Assembly: GCF_958298935.1 (NCBI RefSeq)
Contig: NC_084929.1
Location: 32,987,501 to 33,051,500 of the forward strand
Origin: Phragmites australis
Lineage: Eukaryota; Streptophyta; Magnoliopsida; Poales; Poaceae
Direction: 5' to 3'
DNA: 64,000 nt
Shown here: positions 1 through 10,679 of the stretch, piece after piece
Position numbering within the stretch: the first letter of the stretch is position 1
Layout of the letters: each line of letters starts with the position of its first letter
Made by a program: the position numbers and the translations under genes
Notes under the pieces: model-generated
What the model was told of the DNA's origin: nothing
Databases searched by the model: none
What the model saw: the letters and a program-made list of their open reading frames with translations, nothing else

Positions 1-796
1 GGATCTCTGACCTGGAGACAGAGGCTCCGCATTGCACTGGAGTCCGCGCAAGGTAAAATTTCAGATTGATCATTGGAACCTGTTTTACTTGTTGCTTTTG
101 AGGCCATTTTTTAATTGTTTCGCTAGAAATTAACTTGTAGTCTGGTGTGGTCGTTGCCGATGATCCCTTCCCGCGCGCAGGGCTTGAGTATCTGCACAAG
201 GCGTGCAGGCCGGCTTGTGTTCACAGGGACGTGAAGACGTCGAACATCCTGCTGAATGCAGATCTCGAGGCCAAGATCGCCGATTTTGGCCTGCTGAAGG
301 CCTTCCAACGCGATGACGATACCCATGTATCCACAGATAGGGTGGTCGGCACACACGGCTACCTTGCTCCTGAGTACGTATACGCTCTAGCTTTCTTGCT
401 GACCATTTCGAGTAACACAGTTAATTCACAGCTCAAGAAAGTGTCGTGGATCGCATCCTGTGAGTGCACAGGTACGCGGCGGCTCTGCAGCTGACGGAGA
501 AGAGCGACGTGTACAGCTTCGGCATCGTGCTGCTGGAGGTGATCACGGGGCAGCCGCCGATCCTGCGGTGCCCGGAGCCCACGAGCATCGTCCAGTGGGT
601 GCGGCAGCGCCTGGCGCGCGGGGACATCGACGACGCGGTGGATGCGCGCATGCGTGGCGGCTACGACGTCAACGCCGTGTGGAAGGCCGCCGACGTCGCG
701 CTCAAGTGCACCGCGCAGGCGCCCGCGCAGCGGCCCACCATGACCGACGTGGTGGCGCAGCTGCAGGAGTGCCTCGGGCTCGAGGAAGGCCGCTGA
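1..796 (+). CDS. Receptor-like serine/threonine kinase, C-terminal part (5' end outside window)
   Basis: The last three exons of a membrane receptor kinase can be read as 1-52, 181-373 and 472-796 (stop TGA), joined at GT-AG introns in phase. The protein carries the catalytic half of a kinase domain: GLEYLH, the catalytic loop HRDVKTSN, the DFG motif (IADFGL), the activation segment ending GYLAPEY, then [18 protein letters not shown] and the terminal RPTMTDVV block. All catalytic-loop and DFG residues are intact, so it should be an active kinase. The C-terminal pattern ([12 protein letters not shown], then Q-L-QECL) resembles the malectin-like/LRR class I kinases, but the ectodomain that would decide this lies upstream of base 1. 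The family normally signals from the plasma membrane. The second donor is taken as GA|GT inside the APEY codon for Glu because it alone keeps the frame. Substrate and ligand cannot be inferred. Confidence 0.85.
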
Positions 797-2447
797 CCAT
801 TTCGCTGGTGCAAGTCGGAGCAGCGCTGCATTTTCGGGAGGGTGCCAAAATTGGCCACCAGCCCTGCATCATGTCATTCTTCAAGTTCTTTGATAATGTC
901 GTTTTGTCAGACAAGGTGGATATCAGCGTACAAATGTTTACACGTTTGACATGTCCAGCATACCCTTTTCTTTGTCAAACTGAATTGATCCGTCCTTCTC
1001 ATCTGCTGTCATACAAGTCGATCTGTTTTGCTCGAGAAATCATATCATTGTTTGAATTGTAATCAGTTATCTCCAAAGCCATCGGTGCATAGCAATGCTC
1101 CATGGACATATTTTTTAGTCTTCTCTATGAGAGTGGTCATGGTAGAAGCAACCTTTAACCCAAGAAAAAAATTTCTTAAATTGTTCTCCTAGAGAGGTAT
1201 AGGGTTTTTCTATTGGTAGAGAAAACTATAGGTGAAACTCATAAATTCAGATGAATATGCTTATTACAGTCATACAATTTTCTATAGCAAATGTTATGTT
1301 TTTTTTTTCCAAAAGACAACCCAATGGTTAGTCCGCTTGCCATGAACACATGAATCTAATTTGAAAGTTATTATTAAAAGCACATGCTCATAGCCAACGA
1401 GCACATCACCCAGCATCTCCCAAAAGTCTCTCAAATGTGGATCTACATCCCGAAATTAATGAACATCATGACATAGCGGGAGATCGAGATAGATCTCATA
1501 GAAGATCCAGACCAAGTTTCGGAAATCATACTAATTCGGCTAAGGGTGGAGGTTATAAGCCCAACTACCAAGTGGTCAGGAATCATGTTTAGGTGTATTT
1601 TGTGACTATTAAAAGAAAATAAGATAAGTGAAAGCAATGTAGCACTCTCATTTATCATTGTCTGGACGCAGCTTTCACAAATAGAAAAAATTTAGAACAA
1701 CAAATTAAAAACTTGACAAGGAAGATTGTAAAGCGCTTAAATTCTATAGAGCGTGCAAAATGCGCAGGCCACTGCTAGTGATATTGTAACATGAAAAGTG
1801 ATTACATCCCTATCTTTTACATAATAGACCCTAAGAAAACTGAAAATTACATCAATAAGAATTAGGGTCAATGAACAAATAAATCAGGACCTACCCAGAT
1901 CCACAAAGAGTCAGCAAGAAAGAGCACATAGACCTGAAGACTTTAAGCACCATTAGGAGGCTCCAATTCCAACACCGCCGGCGGATCCAACGCAACCGAC
2001 GATGAGGAAGACGAGACCTTGCCACTCTGAACGAAGTGACCCAACACTTTGGAAAATCGCAAGAGATGGGCCCTCTGTGGTACATCGGCCGTCCACTTAG
2101 TCGTCTCGGTACTTCAACACTCCAGCGCTGCGGTTCCAGCCGGCGACCCAGAAGACAACACCAGCACTCGCCACAGCGCTCGACTCCAAACTCCAGTCCC
2201 TGGCTTGGCGCTGCACCGAAACTCATCTGCCGCCGCGCGCCGCCGGCACCGTAGGATTCGGGCAGCGAGAGACCGAGCACGAGTTGTCGAGTTCCACTGG
2301 GCCCACGGGGCGCAACTGCCACGAGCGGTAACGAGCCGGTTCCAAACATTGGGCCGACTGGTCTGCCTCATTGAGCTCGCGGGCCGAAGGGATTTAGGCT
2401 AGCGGGCCGCACGCACGATCTGCTGGTGACCGCGCGGCGGCCTCTTC
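797..2447. other. Intergenic, 3' flank of the kinase gene; no gene recognised
   Basis: The first few hundred bases are probably kinase 3' UTR. The rest is AT-rich until about 1930, then GC-rich (about 1930-2450). Open frames exist on both strands in the GC-rich part, but none shows a recognisable domain and they overlap each other. It could be a degraded retroelement or a former promoter; I see nothing that decides. Confidence 0.4.
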
Positions 2448-3100
2448 CTCCCGAGAGTCGAGTTTTTTTTTTTATATATTTTCTAACTTAAAATATTAAA
2501 TAAATATACTCATATCAGAAGGATTAGTAAAAATAAACACTTATCGTCTTCTCGTAATGCAGCCAGCACCTACCATCCCTGAGAGAGCGACAAACAGTCC
2601 AACTTTACCACATAACAACGTGAACTCTTACCACTCTCTGAAAGCTCTTACCGCCTATGAATTACTATTTATGACTCTCATTTTCTCTTCCATATGCTCT
2701 ATTTAAAACAGTAGCCTTCTGCTATTTTAAAAATTTTAAGATTTTTTATACGTGTTTCATAATCCATGTGTAAAATTTTTTAATTGAAATTATCCAAAAA
2801 GGCTACGTAAAATTTAAACTAAAATTATCAAAAAAGCTACTTTTATAACTTCTAATAGGGTCTCAAATAAATTTTAAAAAATCTGAAAAAATTCATTAAT
2901 ATCCTTTTTATATGATGGACAAAAGATTACTATTTTGAATAGAGGATATGAGAGATGAAATGAGAGTCATAAATAGTAATTTTGATGAGTACTGTTCAAT
3001 CCAGGGACCAACTGTCTATTTTTTAAATCTTTCCACATACATGCATTTATTTAATATTTTAAGTTAGAAAATATAAAAATAAAAAAAGCTCCCGAAAGTC
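2448..3100. mobile_element. Long foldback (MITE-like) element with putative 12-bp target duplication
   Basis: The stretch after the T-run at 2461 (to about 2512) is the reverse complement of 3038-3088, with AT-rich arms of about 50 bases that share an exact core including TTCTAACTTAAAATATTAAAT. A second inner pair (about 2658-2712 versus 2934-2992) is also inverted, so nearly the whole element can fold on itself. It is flanked by CTCCCGAGAGTC (2448-2459) and CTCCCGAAAGTC (3089-3100), 11 of 12 identical, which reads as a target duplication slightly longer than the 8-11 bp usual for Mutator-like elements. No coding capacity. It lies immediately upstream of the PPR gene, so its right arm may sit in that gene's promoter region. 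Confidence 0.75.
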
Positions 3101-3216
3101 TGCAGCGGCGGTATGGCCCATAGGCGTCCTGAGTAAGTTCAGCGGCCGTAGCCGGCGCTCGAGACCCGGCGGTGTATCCGCCGGCCACTGCTCATCCCCC
3201 ACAACACGCCGCTCCT

Positions 3217-6015
3217 ATGTTGTTTCCGATCAAATGGAGCAAGCCACCGATGGCTTACTGCCAGCACCTCAGCCGCTTCCTCTCATCCGTCACCGCCAAA
3301 GCAGCGCCGCCGATCCCCGCGCGGCGCCTCCCCCGGTCTCTCGGCACGTCCGCGCACAGTGCCCGTATCCGGGAGCTCGCCCGCCTCGGCCGCGTGCGCG
3401 AGGCCAGGGAGGTGTTCGATGCGATGCCCCTCCGCGACATCATCGCCTGGAACTCCATGATCTTCGCCTACTGCAACAACGGGATGCCCGACGCCGCGAG
3501 GTCGCTCACCGCCGCGATATCCGGCGGGAACCTGCGCACGGGCACCATCTTGCTGTCGGGTTACTCCCGTCGCGGCCGCGTGCGTGACGCTCGCAGAGTG
3601 TTCGATGAAATGCCCGCTCGGAACGTCGTGGCGTGGAACGCCATGGTCAGTTGCTATGTCAAGAACGGGGACATCTCCCTTGCACGCAGGTTGTTCGATG
3701 CAATGCCGAGCAGAGATGTCACGTCGTGGAACACAATGCTTACTGGGTATTGCCATAGCCAACAGATGGTGGATGCAAGGAATCTGTTTGGACAAATGCC
3801 AGAGCGAAACTTGGTTTCCTGGACATTGATGATTTCTGGGTATGTCCTGATTGAGCAGCATGGCAAGGCTTGGGACATGTTTTGCACGATGCACCGTGAA
3901 GGAATGCCACCAGACCAACCAAACCTTGTATCCGTGCTTTCAGCTGTAAGTCGTTTTGAGAATATTGGCATTCTAGAGAGTCTCCGTGTTGTTGCTCTTA
4001 AGACAGGCTTTGAGAGGGACGTGGTCATCGGCACAGCAATGCTTAATGTGTACACTAGGGATGCGAGTATGCTTGACATTGCAATGAAGTTCTTTGAAGG
4101 AATGACGGAGAGGAATGAGTACACATGGTCAACCATGATCGCTGCACTATCTCAGGGTGGACGAATAGATGATGCTATTGCTATCTACCAAAGAGACCCT
4201 TTAAAGTCAATTCCTAGTCGGACTGCGATGCTCACAGGACTTGCTCGATGTGGAAGGATTAACGATGCAAGGATTCTATTTGAGCAGATTCCTGAGCCTA
4301 ATGTTGTATCCTGGAACGCCATGATTACTGGGTACATGCAGAATGAAATGGTTGATGAGGCAGAAGAGCTTTTTAACATGATGCCTTTTAGAAACACAAT
4401 ATCTTGGGCTGGGATGATTGCGGGGTATGCACATAACGGGAGGAGTGAAGAAGCATTGGTTTTGCTCCAAGCGCTCCATAGGAATGGGATGTTACCTAGC
4501 CTGTCTAGTTTGACTAGTAGCTTCTTTGCTTGTTCGAATATTGAAGCTCTTGAGACAGGAAAGCAAGTGCATTCTCTTGCAGTGAAGGCTGGCTGTCAGT
4601 TCAATAGCTATGTATGTAATGCACTGATTACTATGTATGCCAAGTGCAGAAACATAGGTTTTGTGAGACAAATCTTTAGTCGGATGACAGTTAAAGATAC
4701 TGTGTCATATAACTCTTTTATTACCGCACTTGTACAGAATAATCTGTTGGAAGAAGCAAGAGATACATTTGACAACATGACCAGTCGAGATGTTGTCTCT
4801 TGGACTACTATAATATCTGCATATGCACAAGCTGAGCAGGGGAATGAGGCAGTAGAGATTTTCAGAAGTATGCTGTATGAGCATGAATTACCCAATTCAC
4901 CAATATTAACAATACTTCTTGGTATTGGTGGAAGTCTTGGTGCTTCCAAACTTGGACAGAAAATTCACACTGTCGCTATTAAACTTGGAATGGATTCAGG
5001 ACTTATAGTGGCTAATGCACTCATATCGATGTATTTCAAGTGTGGTTCTGCAGATACTCTTAAGATTTTTTATTCAATGGAGGAACGAGACATTTTTACA
5101 TGGAATACCATTATTACAGGCTATGCTCAACATGGCCTTGGAAGAGAAGCCATCAGGATGTATCAACAAATGGAATCTGCAGGAGTATTTCCAAACGAGG
5201 TCACTTTTGTGGGGCTTTTACATGCATGCAGCCATTCTGGTTTGGTAGATGAGGGGCGTCAGTTTTTCAAGTCTATGAGCAGTGATTATGGACTAACTCC
5301 TCTGCTGGAGCACTATGCTTGCATGGTGGACCTAATTGGGCGAGCTGGTGATGTGCAAGGAGCTGAACACTTTATTTATGATATGCCTATTGAGCCAGAT
5401 ACAGTGATCTGGAGTGCTCTTCTAGGGGCATGCAAGATTCACAAGAATGTAGAAATTGGTAGAAGGGCAGCTGAGAAACTTTTCGCTATTGAGCCATCAA
5501 ATGCTGGCAATTATGTTATGTTGTCAAATATATATTCCTCCCTAGGGATGTGGGATGAAGTCGCAAAGATACGAAAACTAATGAAAGAACAAGGTGTGAA
5601 CAAGGAGCCTGGTTGTAGCTGGATGCAGATAAAGAACAAAATGCACTCATTTATCACTGGAGATAAGGAGCACGAGCAAATTCAAGATATATATGCTACC
5701 CTCCAGGAGTTGTACACTTTGTTAAAGGCTACAGGCTATGTGCCTGACACAGAATTTGTTCTCCATGACATTGATGAAGAGCAGAAAGAGAGCTCCCTTC
5801 TGTACCACAGTGAGAAGCTTGCTGTTGCTTATGGCCTTCTTGTTACACCTAAGGGCATGCCCATACAGATAATGAAGAACCTTAGAATATGTGGTGACTG
5901 TCACACTTTCATCAAGTTCGTATCCCATGTCACCAAGAGAGAAATTGACATTAGGGATGGAAATCGGTTTCATCATTTTAGGAATGGAAGTTGTTCATGT
6001 GGTGACTTTTGGTGA
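3217..6015 (+). CDS. PLS-class pentatricopeptide repeat protein with E and DYW domains
   Basis: An intronless gene of 932 residues. The first ATG in frame is at 3217; the open frame extends 15 codons upstream but without an ATG. The N-terminus (MLFPIKWSKPPMAY, then many Arg/Ser and few acidic residues) looks like an organelle, probably mitochondrial, presequence. Many degenerate repeats of about 31-36 residues follow (signatures such as VVSWNAMITGYMQN, VVSWTTIISAYAQ, FTWNTIITGYAQHG). After the E region comes KEPGCSWMQI, then a DYW domain with the deaminase-like HSE (His864-Glu866) and CGDCH (Cys892, Cys895) and the C-terminal CSCGDFW. Proteins of this class bind one organellar RNA and specify C-to-U editing, with DYW supplying the zinc-dependent deaminase. 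The key zinc and glutamate residues are all present; only the last tripeptide is DFW instead of DYW. The edited site cannot be told by eye. GC content falls from the 5' to the 3' end, as is usual in grass genes. Confidence 0.93.
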   Translation: MLFPIKWSKPPMAYCQHLSRFLSSVTAKAAPPIPARRLPRSLGTSAHSARIRELARLGRVREAREVFDAMPLRDIIAWNSMIFAYCNNGMPDAARSLTAAISGGNLRTGTILLSGYSRRGRVRDARRVFDEMPARNVVAWNAMVSCYVKNGDISLARRLFDAMPSRDVTSWNTMLTGYCHSQQMVDARNLFGQMPERNLVSWTLMISGYVLIEQHGKAWDMFCTMHREGMPPDQPNLVSVLSAVSRFENIGILESLRVVALKTGFERDVVIGTAMLNVYTRDASMLDIAMKFFEGMTERNEYTWSTMIAALSQGGRIDDAIAIYQRDPLKSIPSRTAMLTGLARCGRINDARILFEQIPEPNVVSWNAMITGYMQNEMVDEAEELFNMMPFRNTISWAGMIAGYAHNGRSEEALVLLQALHRNGMLPSLSSLTSSFFACSNIEALETGKQVHSLAVKAGCQFNSYVCNALITMYAKCRNIGFVRQIFSRMTVKDTVSYNSFITALVQNNLLEEARDTFDNMTSRDVVSWTTIISAYAQAEQGNEAVEIFRSMLYEHELPNSPILTILLGIGGSLGASKLGQKIHTVAIKLGMDSGLIVANALISMYFKCGSADTLKIFYSMEERDIFTWNTIITGYAQHGLGREAIRMYQQMESAGVFPNEVTFVGLLHACSHSGLVDEGRQFFKSMSSDYGLTPLLEHYACMVDLIGRAGDVQGAEHFIYDMPIEPDTVIWSALLGACKIHKNVEIGRRAAEKLFAIEPSNAGNYVMLSNIYSSLGMWDEVAKIRKLMKEQGVNKEPGCSWMQIKNKMHSFITGDKEHEQIQDIYATLQELYTLLKATGYVPDTEFVLHDIDEEQKESSLLYHSEKLAVAYGLLVTPKGMPIQIMKNLRICGDCHTFIKFVSHVTKREIDIRDGNRFHHFRNGSCSCGDFW

Positions 6016-6839
6016 TGCATTATTTTGACTTCAGATGAGATAATGGGAATATCATCAACTTCACAATTTTGTGGAGTTGCAGGAGAGGAAGCAGACAAGA
6101 GTATATTGACTAACCAAATTAGTGTACTTTAGCTTGCCACAGGTTATTGGATGCAATATTGAAGAATCTGGCAAGTTCAGCATTTTGCAAACTGATGCAT
6201 GATATAGTGAACAGTCTGCTGTTAACTGAGTATTTCTGCATATGAATGTTGGCATGTGGAGAGGGTCTAAACTCTAAACCATGCTGTTACCCACTGTGCT
6301 CTTTACAGTGTGGTAAGTATCTGTCTCTTCGACATAAATCTTTTATCACTTTGCAAGGTAACTTAGTTATAGGAAACACAAGAACAAAGAAAAGAATGAT
6401 AGTGCTGCTGCAAGCCTGCAAGAGCTTCCTGCAAGAACTCCATGTTTTTGATAATATATAAACAGCAAATGTAAATTTAGTATCTTTTGGTTCGATTTAT
6501 TCAGCTTCTTATTAATAATCTTCTGACTGAATTTGGAAGAGTATGTTCACATGTTTTCTTAGGCATAGGCATTATGAGTATATTGTTCTGTTGATATATT
6601 CAGGGAAGTTGGCACTCAGCATTGATGAAAAGAAGAGCCATTTCCTATGGCTCAACAAGACAAAAGAGAGTTGGGATCAAGTTCATACTCCTTCCTAGGT
6701 AGACATTTGGACCTAACCTTAGTGCTGACTTAGCTTATTATCTGGTTATCTTAAATAGGGCAACCTTCTTTTGTTGAAAATATGTCATTTACTTTTCTTA
6801 GGCCTGCATCCAGAATCGTTCACGAGAAACTCTACTTTA
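6016..6839 (+). other. 3' flank of the PPR gene, possible spliced 3' UTR
   Basis: AT-rich sequence with several exon-like stretches bounded by AG and GT, for example about 6604-6699 and about 6804-6848, the latter open in one frame (LHPESFTRNSTLVSK). PPR genes often have spliced or alternatively polyadenylated 3' UTRs, so this may be non-coding transcript rather than a separate gene. No protein family recognised. Confidence 0.35.
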
Positions 6840-7271
6840 GTTTCAAAGGTATGTCCTCCTTTGTTCTGAACTTTCTCCAACTTCCTTTCTGTCATCTAGA
6901 TGCCTCATTGCCAATGAACTTTCATTGAAAGCTTTAGTTTGTACTCTGTTAATGCCCAGTTTATTGGAGATGATACATCATCTCATTCATTGAGATCGAT
7001 GATGGAGGACAAAGAAAGGAAAAGAAGGATGTTTGGGCAACAGAACTCAGAGCAATTCGAACTTGAAGGTATTGTCCTCCTTTCTTCTAATTCTCTCTAA
7101 GTTTTGTTTGGAAACTTAGATGCCCCATTTCCCATGAACTTTTATTGAAACATTCGTTTCTACTCTATTTGTGCCTAGTTTATTGGAAATGATGCACCAG
7201 CACGTCTGTTGGCATTGATGATGTAGGACAAAGAGACTAAAAGAAGGATGTTCAAGCCACTGAACTCAGAT
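6840..7271 (+). repeat. Diverged tandem duplication of an exon-like block, two units of about 220 bp
   Basis: Unit 1 (about 6847-7047) and unit 2 (about 7069-7271) share order and much sequence: GGTATGTCCTCC/GGTATTGTCCTCC at the start, a block with GATGCC..CATTG/TTTCC..ATGAACTTT, then the acceptor-like CCAG/CCTAG followed by TTTATTGGA, and finally GACAAAGA..AAAAGAAGGATGTT. In unit 1 the block after the acceptor is open (FIGDDTSSHSLRSMMEDKE and onward to a GGTATT donor). In unit 2 the same frame is closed by a TAG after ALMM. This looks like a duplicated intron-plus-exon in which the second exon copy has decayed. Confidence 0.6.
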
Positions 7272-9174
7272 AATCACTTAGTTGAACTTTTACACGCTTT
7301 CAGTGGTACCACTGTTGTTGAATGCTACAAATTCAATCCTGCATCATAAGTAGATAGTTGAACAGATGGAAATATACTTAAGAGGGGTTAAAGGTACAAA
7401 TTCAAAGGAATGCGAAGATAGGAGGCCCAATGCTGTGAACCACATATCAAGTGCTACAAATTCAATCAACAACTCTGAAGCTAGAGTGTCAATGGGAAAC
7501 TCAGATAGGCGGGTAAAATGCTATGAACCATACAGCAAAGGAGTGCTAAGATAGGAAGGTCAACGACTTGGAAGAAAGACTACGAATCTCGGTTGAAGGA
7601 GACGAAGGTAAATCGTCAGGCAATCATGATGAGAAATCCTGGAAACGACGGTGAGGGAAGAGGAGCTCAAAAGTGAATGTGCAAGATAAGCTATGAGCTC
7701 CCCCCCCCCCCCTACGTTTTTCTGCCGAATGCTGCTACACGTACAGCCCATTTGTAGAACTCTTTTACAACCGAGAGATCAAAGCGCTCAAATCACTTAG
7801 GTCGTGTCTCACTTATCAATCAAAGGAACTAAAACACCTGATTGTAACGAAGTTGTACAAATAGGTTAGGTTAAGTATTTTCCTTTTCTACCATTGTGTC
7901 AAGGATAAAGTCCAAGATGGGAAATTTCTTCTCTCCCAGTACTTCTATCTGAAGACTGATGAGATCATTATGTGCTCCATCGTCGGTGGTGGTGCTATTA
8001 TTCGTCCGGTGTGTTGTGTCAAAGCTCAAAAGGATCATAGGTGAATCTAAGAGGCCTGTACAAGTATATTAGTCGTAAATGGACATTGTATGTCACCGTG
8101 TGGTGTAGAGAGGTAAACCTGAAATACAGAAGTTTTATTCAATACAGACAATCCGCCCTGAGCAAATAGAGACGCAACAACAATACTGTAAGATGCGTAC
8201 CGTAAGCTTTTTTTTTTCGAATGCGCAAAGCATAACATTTGTTGTCTGCTTACTCGGCGAAAAGTTATGTTTCTCAGTTGTACCTGAGTCTCATATTGAT
8301 AGACGGACTCACTTTGCTTGCATTGTGCAAGACTCTTTATTTCCATTTCAGTTCACTGGTCACTACCCCCTCCGGATTGTTGAGTTTGGAAATATGTTTA
8401 TTCTTTAATTGGTAGTTCGGTGCTGCTCTGGATTATATTTTAAACAGCAACATGGTAACATGAAGTCCACAAAAACAAAATCTTGCTAGAGTGGTCAGCC
8501 TCTATCGCTGCATATACGAGCAAAGTCGAAATTGCTAAGCAATTTATCTCCCTCACGGTCGCGAGCTCACGGCCAATGATGGTAGATTCAACCGAGAACA
8601 CTTCAGTACTTCACCTACCGATGAGAATCAGGTAGCCCCCGACTACGAACCCATCTTTTTTTAGAAGGTTTCAGACAAGCCCACATGTCACCCAGGTGGC
8701 CAGGTACTTTTCTTCCTACCCGGCACCAAGCACCAAATACTGTCGAGCCGCGTCGAGACGGGAGAAAGCGAAAGCGAAACCGAGGAACCATTCTGCTGCG
8801 CAGAAAAAAACGAAGATAAAAGGACGCAAGTTGCAGCCCAACTTGGCAGCCGAACAACGGGAACTCGCCACCTGAACGCCAGCGCCCGCGCGGCCACACG
8901 TAAAAGCGACGGCATGCGCATGTCCACCCTCCCTTGCCGCGCGGCCGAGGTGGTGTGCCGAAACCGTGGTCGCGTCGCGTGGGCGAGGAACCTTTCAAAG
9001 GCGGGGGCAACTTGCGCACGGCGCACCAACGTCTGCAACGTGCCCCCCGCCCTCCCGCGGCCCTGGGCGGGGCAGAGCAAGTTGCGGCCGATGCAGCAGG
9101 GCCCGAAGCCGAAGCGCGCACCCGTTGTTTTGCTCTAATCCCACGGGCCACGGCGTTTCGCTTTCATGGCTCGG
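7272..9174. other. Intergenic; poly-C tract and GC-rich patch, no gene recognised
   Basis: Contains short direct repeats (GCTACAAATTCAATC near 7324 and 7453), a poly-C run at about 7701-7711 and AT-rich filler. From about 8860 to 9130 it becomes strongly GC-rich with several overlapping open frames on both strands; none has a domain or credible splice structure, and the composition alone explains their length. No feature supported. Confidence 0.4.
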
Positions 9175-9823
9175 TAGGAGAGCTTTTTTCATTTATATAT
9201 TTTTATTTTTTATATTTATAAAAATATATGTTTATTTTAAAATATTGCACAAGTATGCTACCATTCTTTGTTGAAAGGACTATAGTAAAGTGTTGTTTAT
9301 CCAACAAGTAACATCTTATAAAACACACTATCGTAACGATTAAAAATTAAATACTCTAATTGACATAACGTCCACGACGATGCGACACCTTTATACCCGC
9401 AGAGCCCATAAAAAAAGGCTACACAACATGCTCTCACAACAGTATTTTTCGCTCGGGTTAATCACATGCATGAATGCATGCTTTTCAAGAAAAAAAAAGC
9501 TAGCATCTTTATTAATCACAATAGATCTGCATTAATCACATGCATCCATATAACAACATAACCTACACGTAACACGTTTACATGAACGTTACGTTGGTTA
9601 ATATATTTAATTTTTAATCCTTACGTTGTGAGCCCTATAAGGTATCTGATCCTTACACTGTAAGCCCTATAAAATATCGTCTATTAGATGAATGACACAT
9701 TTCTATTACTCTTCTAATAGATTAGGATAGTCTAGATATGGAGTATTTTAAAATGAACATATATTTTTATAAATATTAAAAAATAAAAATATATAAATAA
9801 AAAATTCCTCGTAGGATAAGCTT
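9175..9823. mobile_element. Second long foldback (MITE-like) element
   Basis: Bases about 9188-9250 are the reverse complement of about 9745-9808: arms of about 60 bases built on TTTATAAAAATATATGTT and TTTTAAAATA. An inner inverted pair follows (ATTAAAAATTAAATA at about 9339 against TATTTAATTTTTAATCC at about 9604). The outer flanks TAGGAGAGCTT (9175-9185) and TAGGATAAGCTT (9812-9823) resemble an eroded target duplication. Size, T-rich termini and inner palindrome parallel the element at 2448-3100, though arm sequences differ. No coding capacity. Confidence 0.65.
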
Positions 9824-10679
9824 TCCGACTTGTCGTTCGTGGTCCTTGATCCGTAGCCGGACAAGGCTGCGTCGATGAATTGAGCAGACAACTATATACA
9901 ATTCCAACGAGCAAATCTTACGGAATTCATCGCCGCGAATAATTTTGTGACTCAGACATTGGAGAGTCAACTGACACTTGCAATATAAATTTGCAAATCA
10001 AGTTCTGTTTATCAATTGACATTCTCAAAAAAAAGAGGGGAGAGCCAGGGGAAACTGGAGAGTACGTACACGACTTTGCCGAGCTTGCCTAACGGCATCG
10101 TCCTATGTTGTGTGCCGCTCACTGCGAACTCGGCCGGGACCAGGGCTTATCTTCGCAGTGGCTGCTCCCCTTCTTAGTTTTTACTCGATCTCCGGGGGGG
10201 GGGGGGGGGATGTTTCTCGTACCATGTCTACCTCACTGATGGTGGCATTGGCAAATCTGTGTTGATAGCCAGAATAAGAAGAGATCAGATAAATCCCTGC
10301 AAGCTGCAGTGGATCACTTTATGGCTGAACATATTAAGCACGTACAAAGTACACCAAACCGTGATGCATCACGAAACACCGAAGGCTTTCAGCCTATTAC
10401 ACTTGTATCTACATTGAATGGTAATCGGATACCATGGCTAATAACATATTACGCCCATGATTTTAGACCCAAAAAAAAAAACACGGGGAACACACGCCAC
10501 ACTTGCAGAATATTGCTGTATTCAGGCTTGCACCATATTTTGTTCATCCACAGAAGAATGATGCAATTTACGAAAATGCTAGAATTAAGGTTGCTTAATG
10601 AAGCTGTCCCGAATGGCGCGAGAGGCGCCTTTTTTGCCGTCGGCGAACGAGATGGCGTCTTGGGCTTGGAAGGCGCTGG
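9824..10679. other. 3' flank of the CCCH gene; poly-G tract
   Basis: Includes a run of G at about 10193-10210 and an A-rich run near 10471. The part nearest 10680 is expected to be the 3' UTR of the minus-strand zinc-finger gene. An overlapping plus-strand frame (10309-10983) is read-through of the antisense of that gene and is not annotated. Confidence 0.4.

Noticed and set aside
3172..3216. Fifteen extra N-terminal codons on the PPR protein
   Set aside because: The upstream start is GTG; the first ATG is at 3217 and begins a presequence-like stretch.
8615..9274. Open frames of 95-178 codons on both strands
   Set aside because: Mutually overlapping and GC-driven, without any domain; they run into the foldback element.
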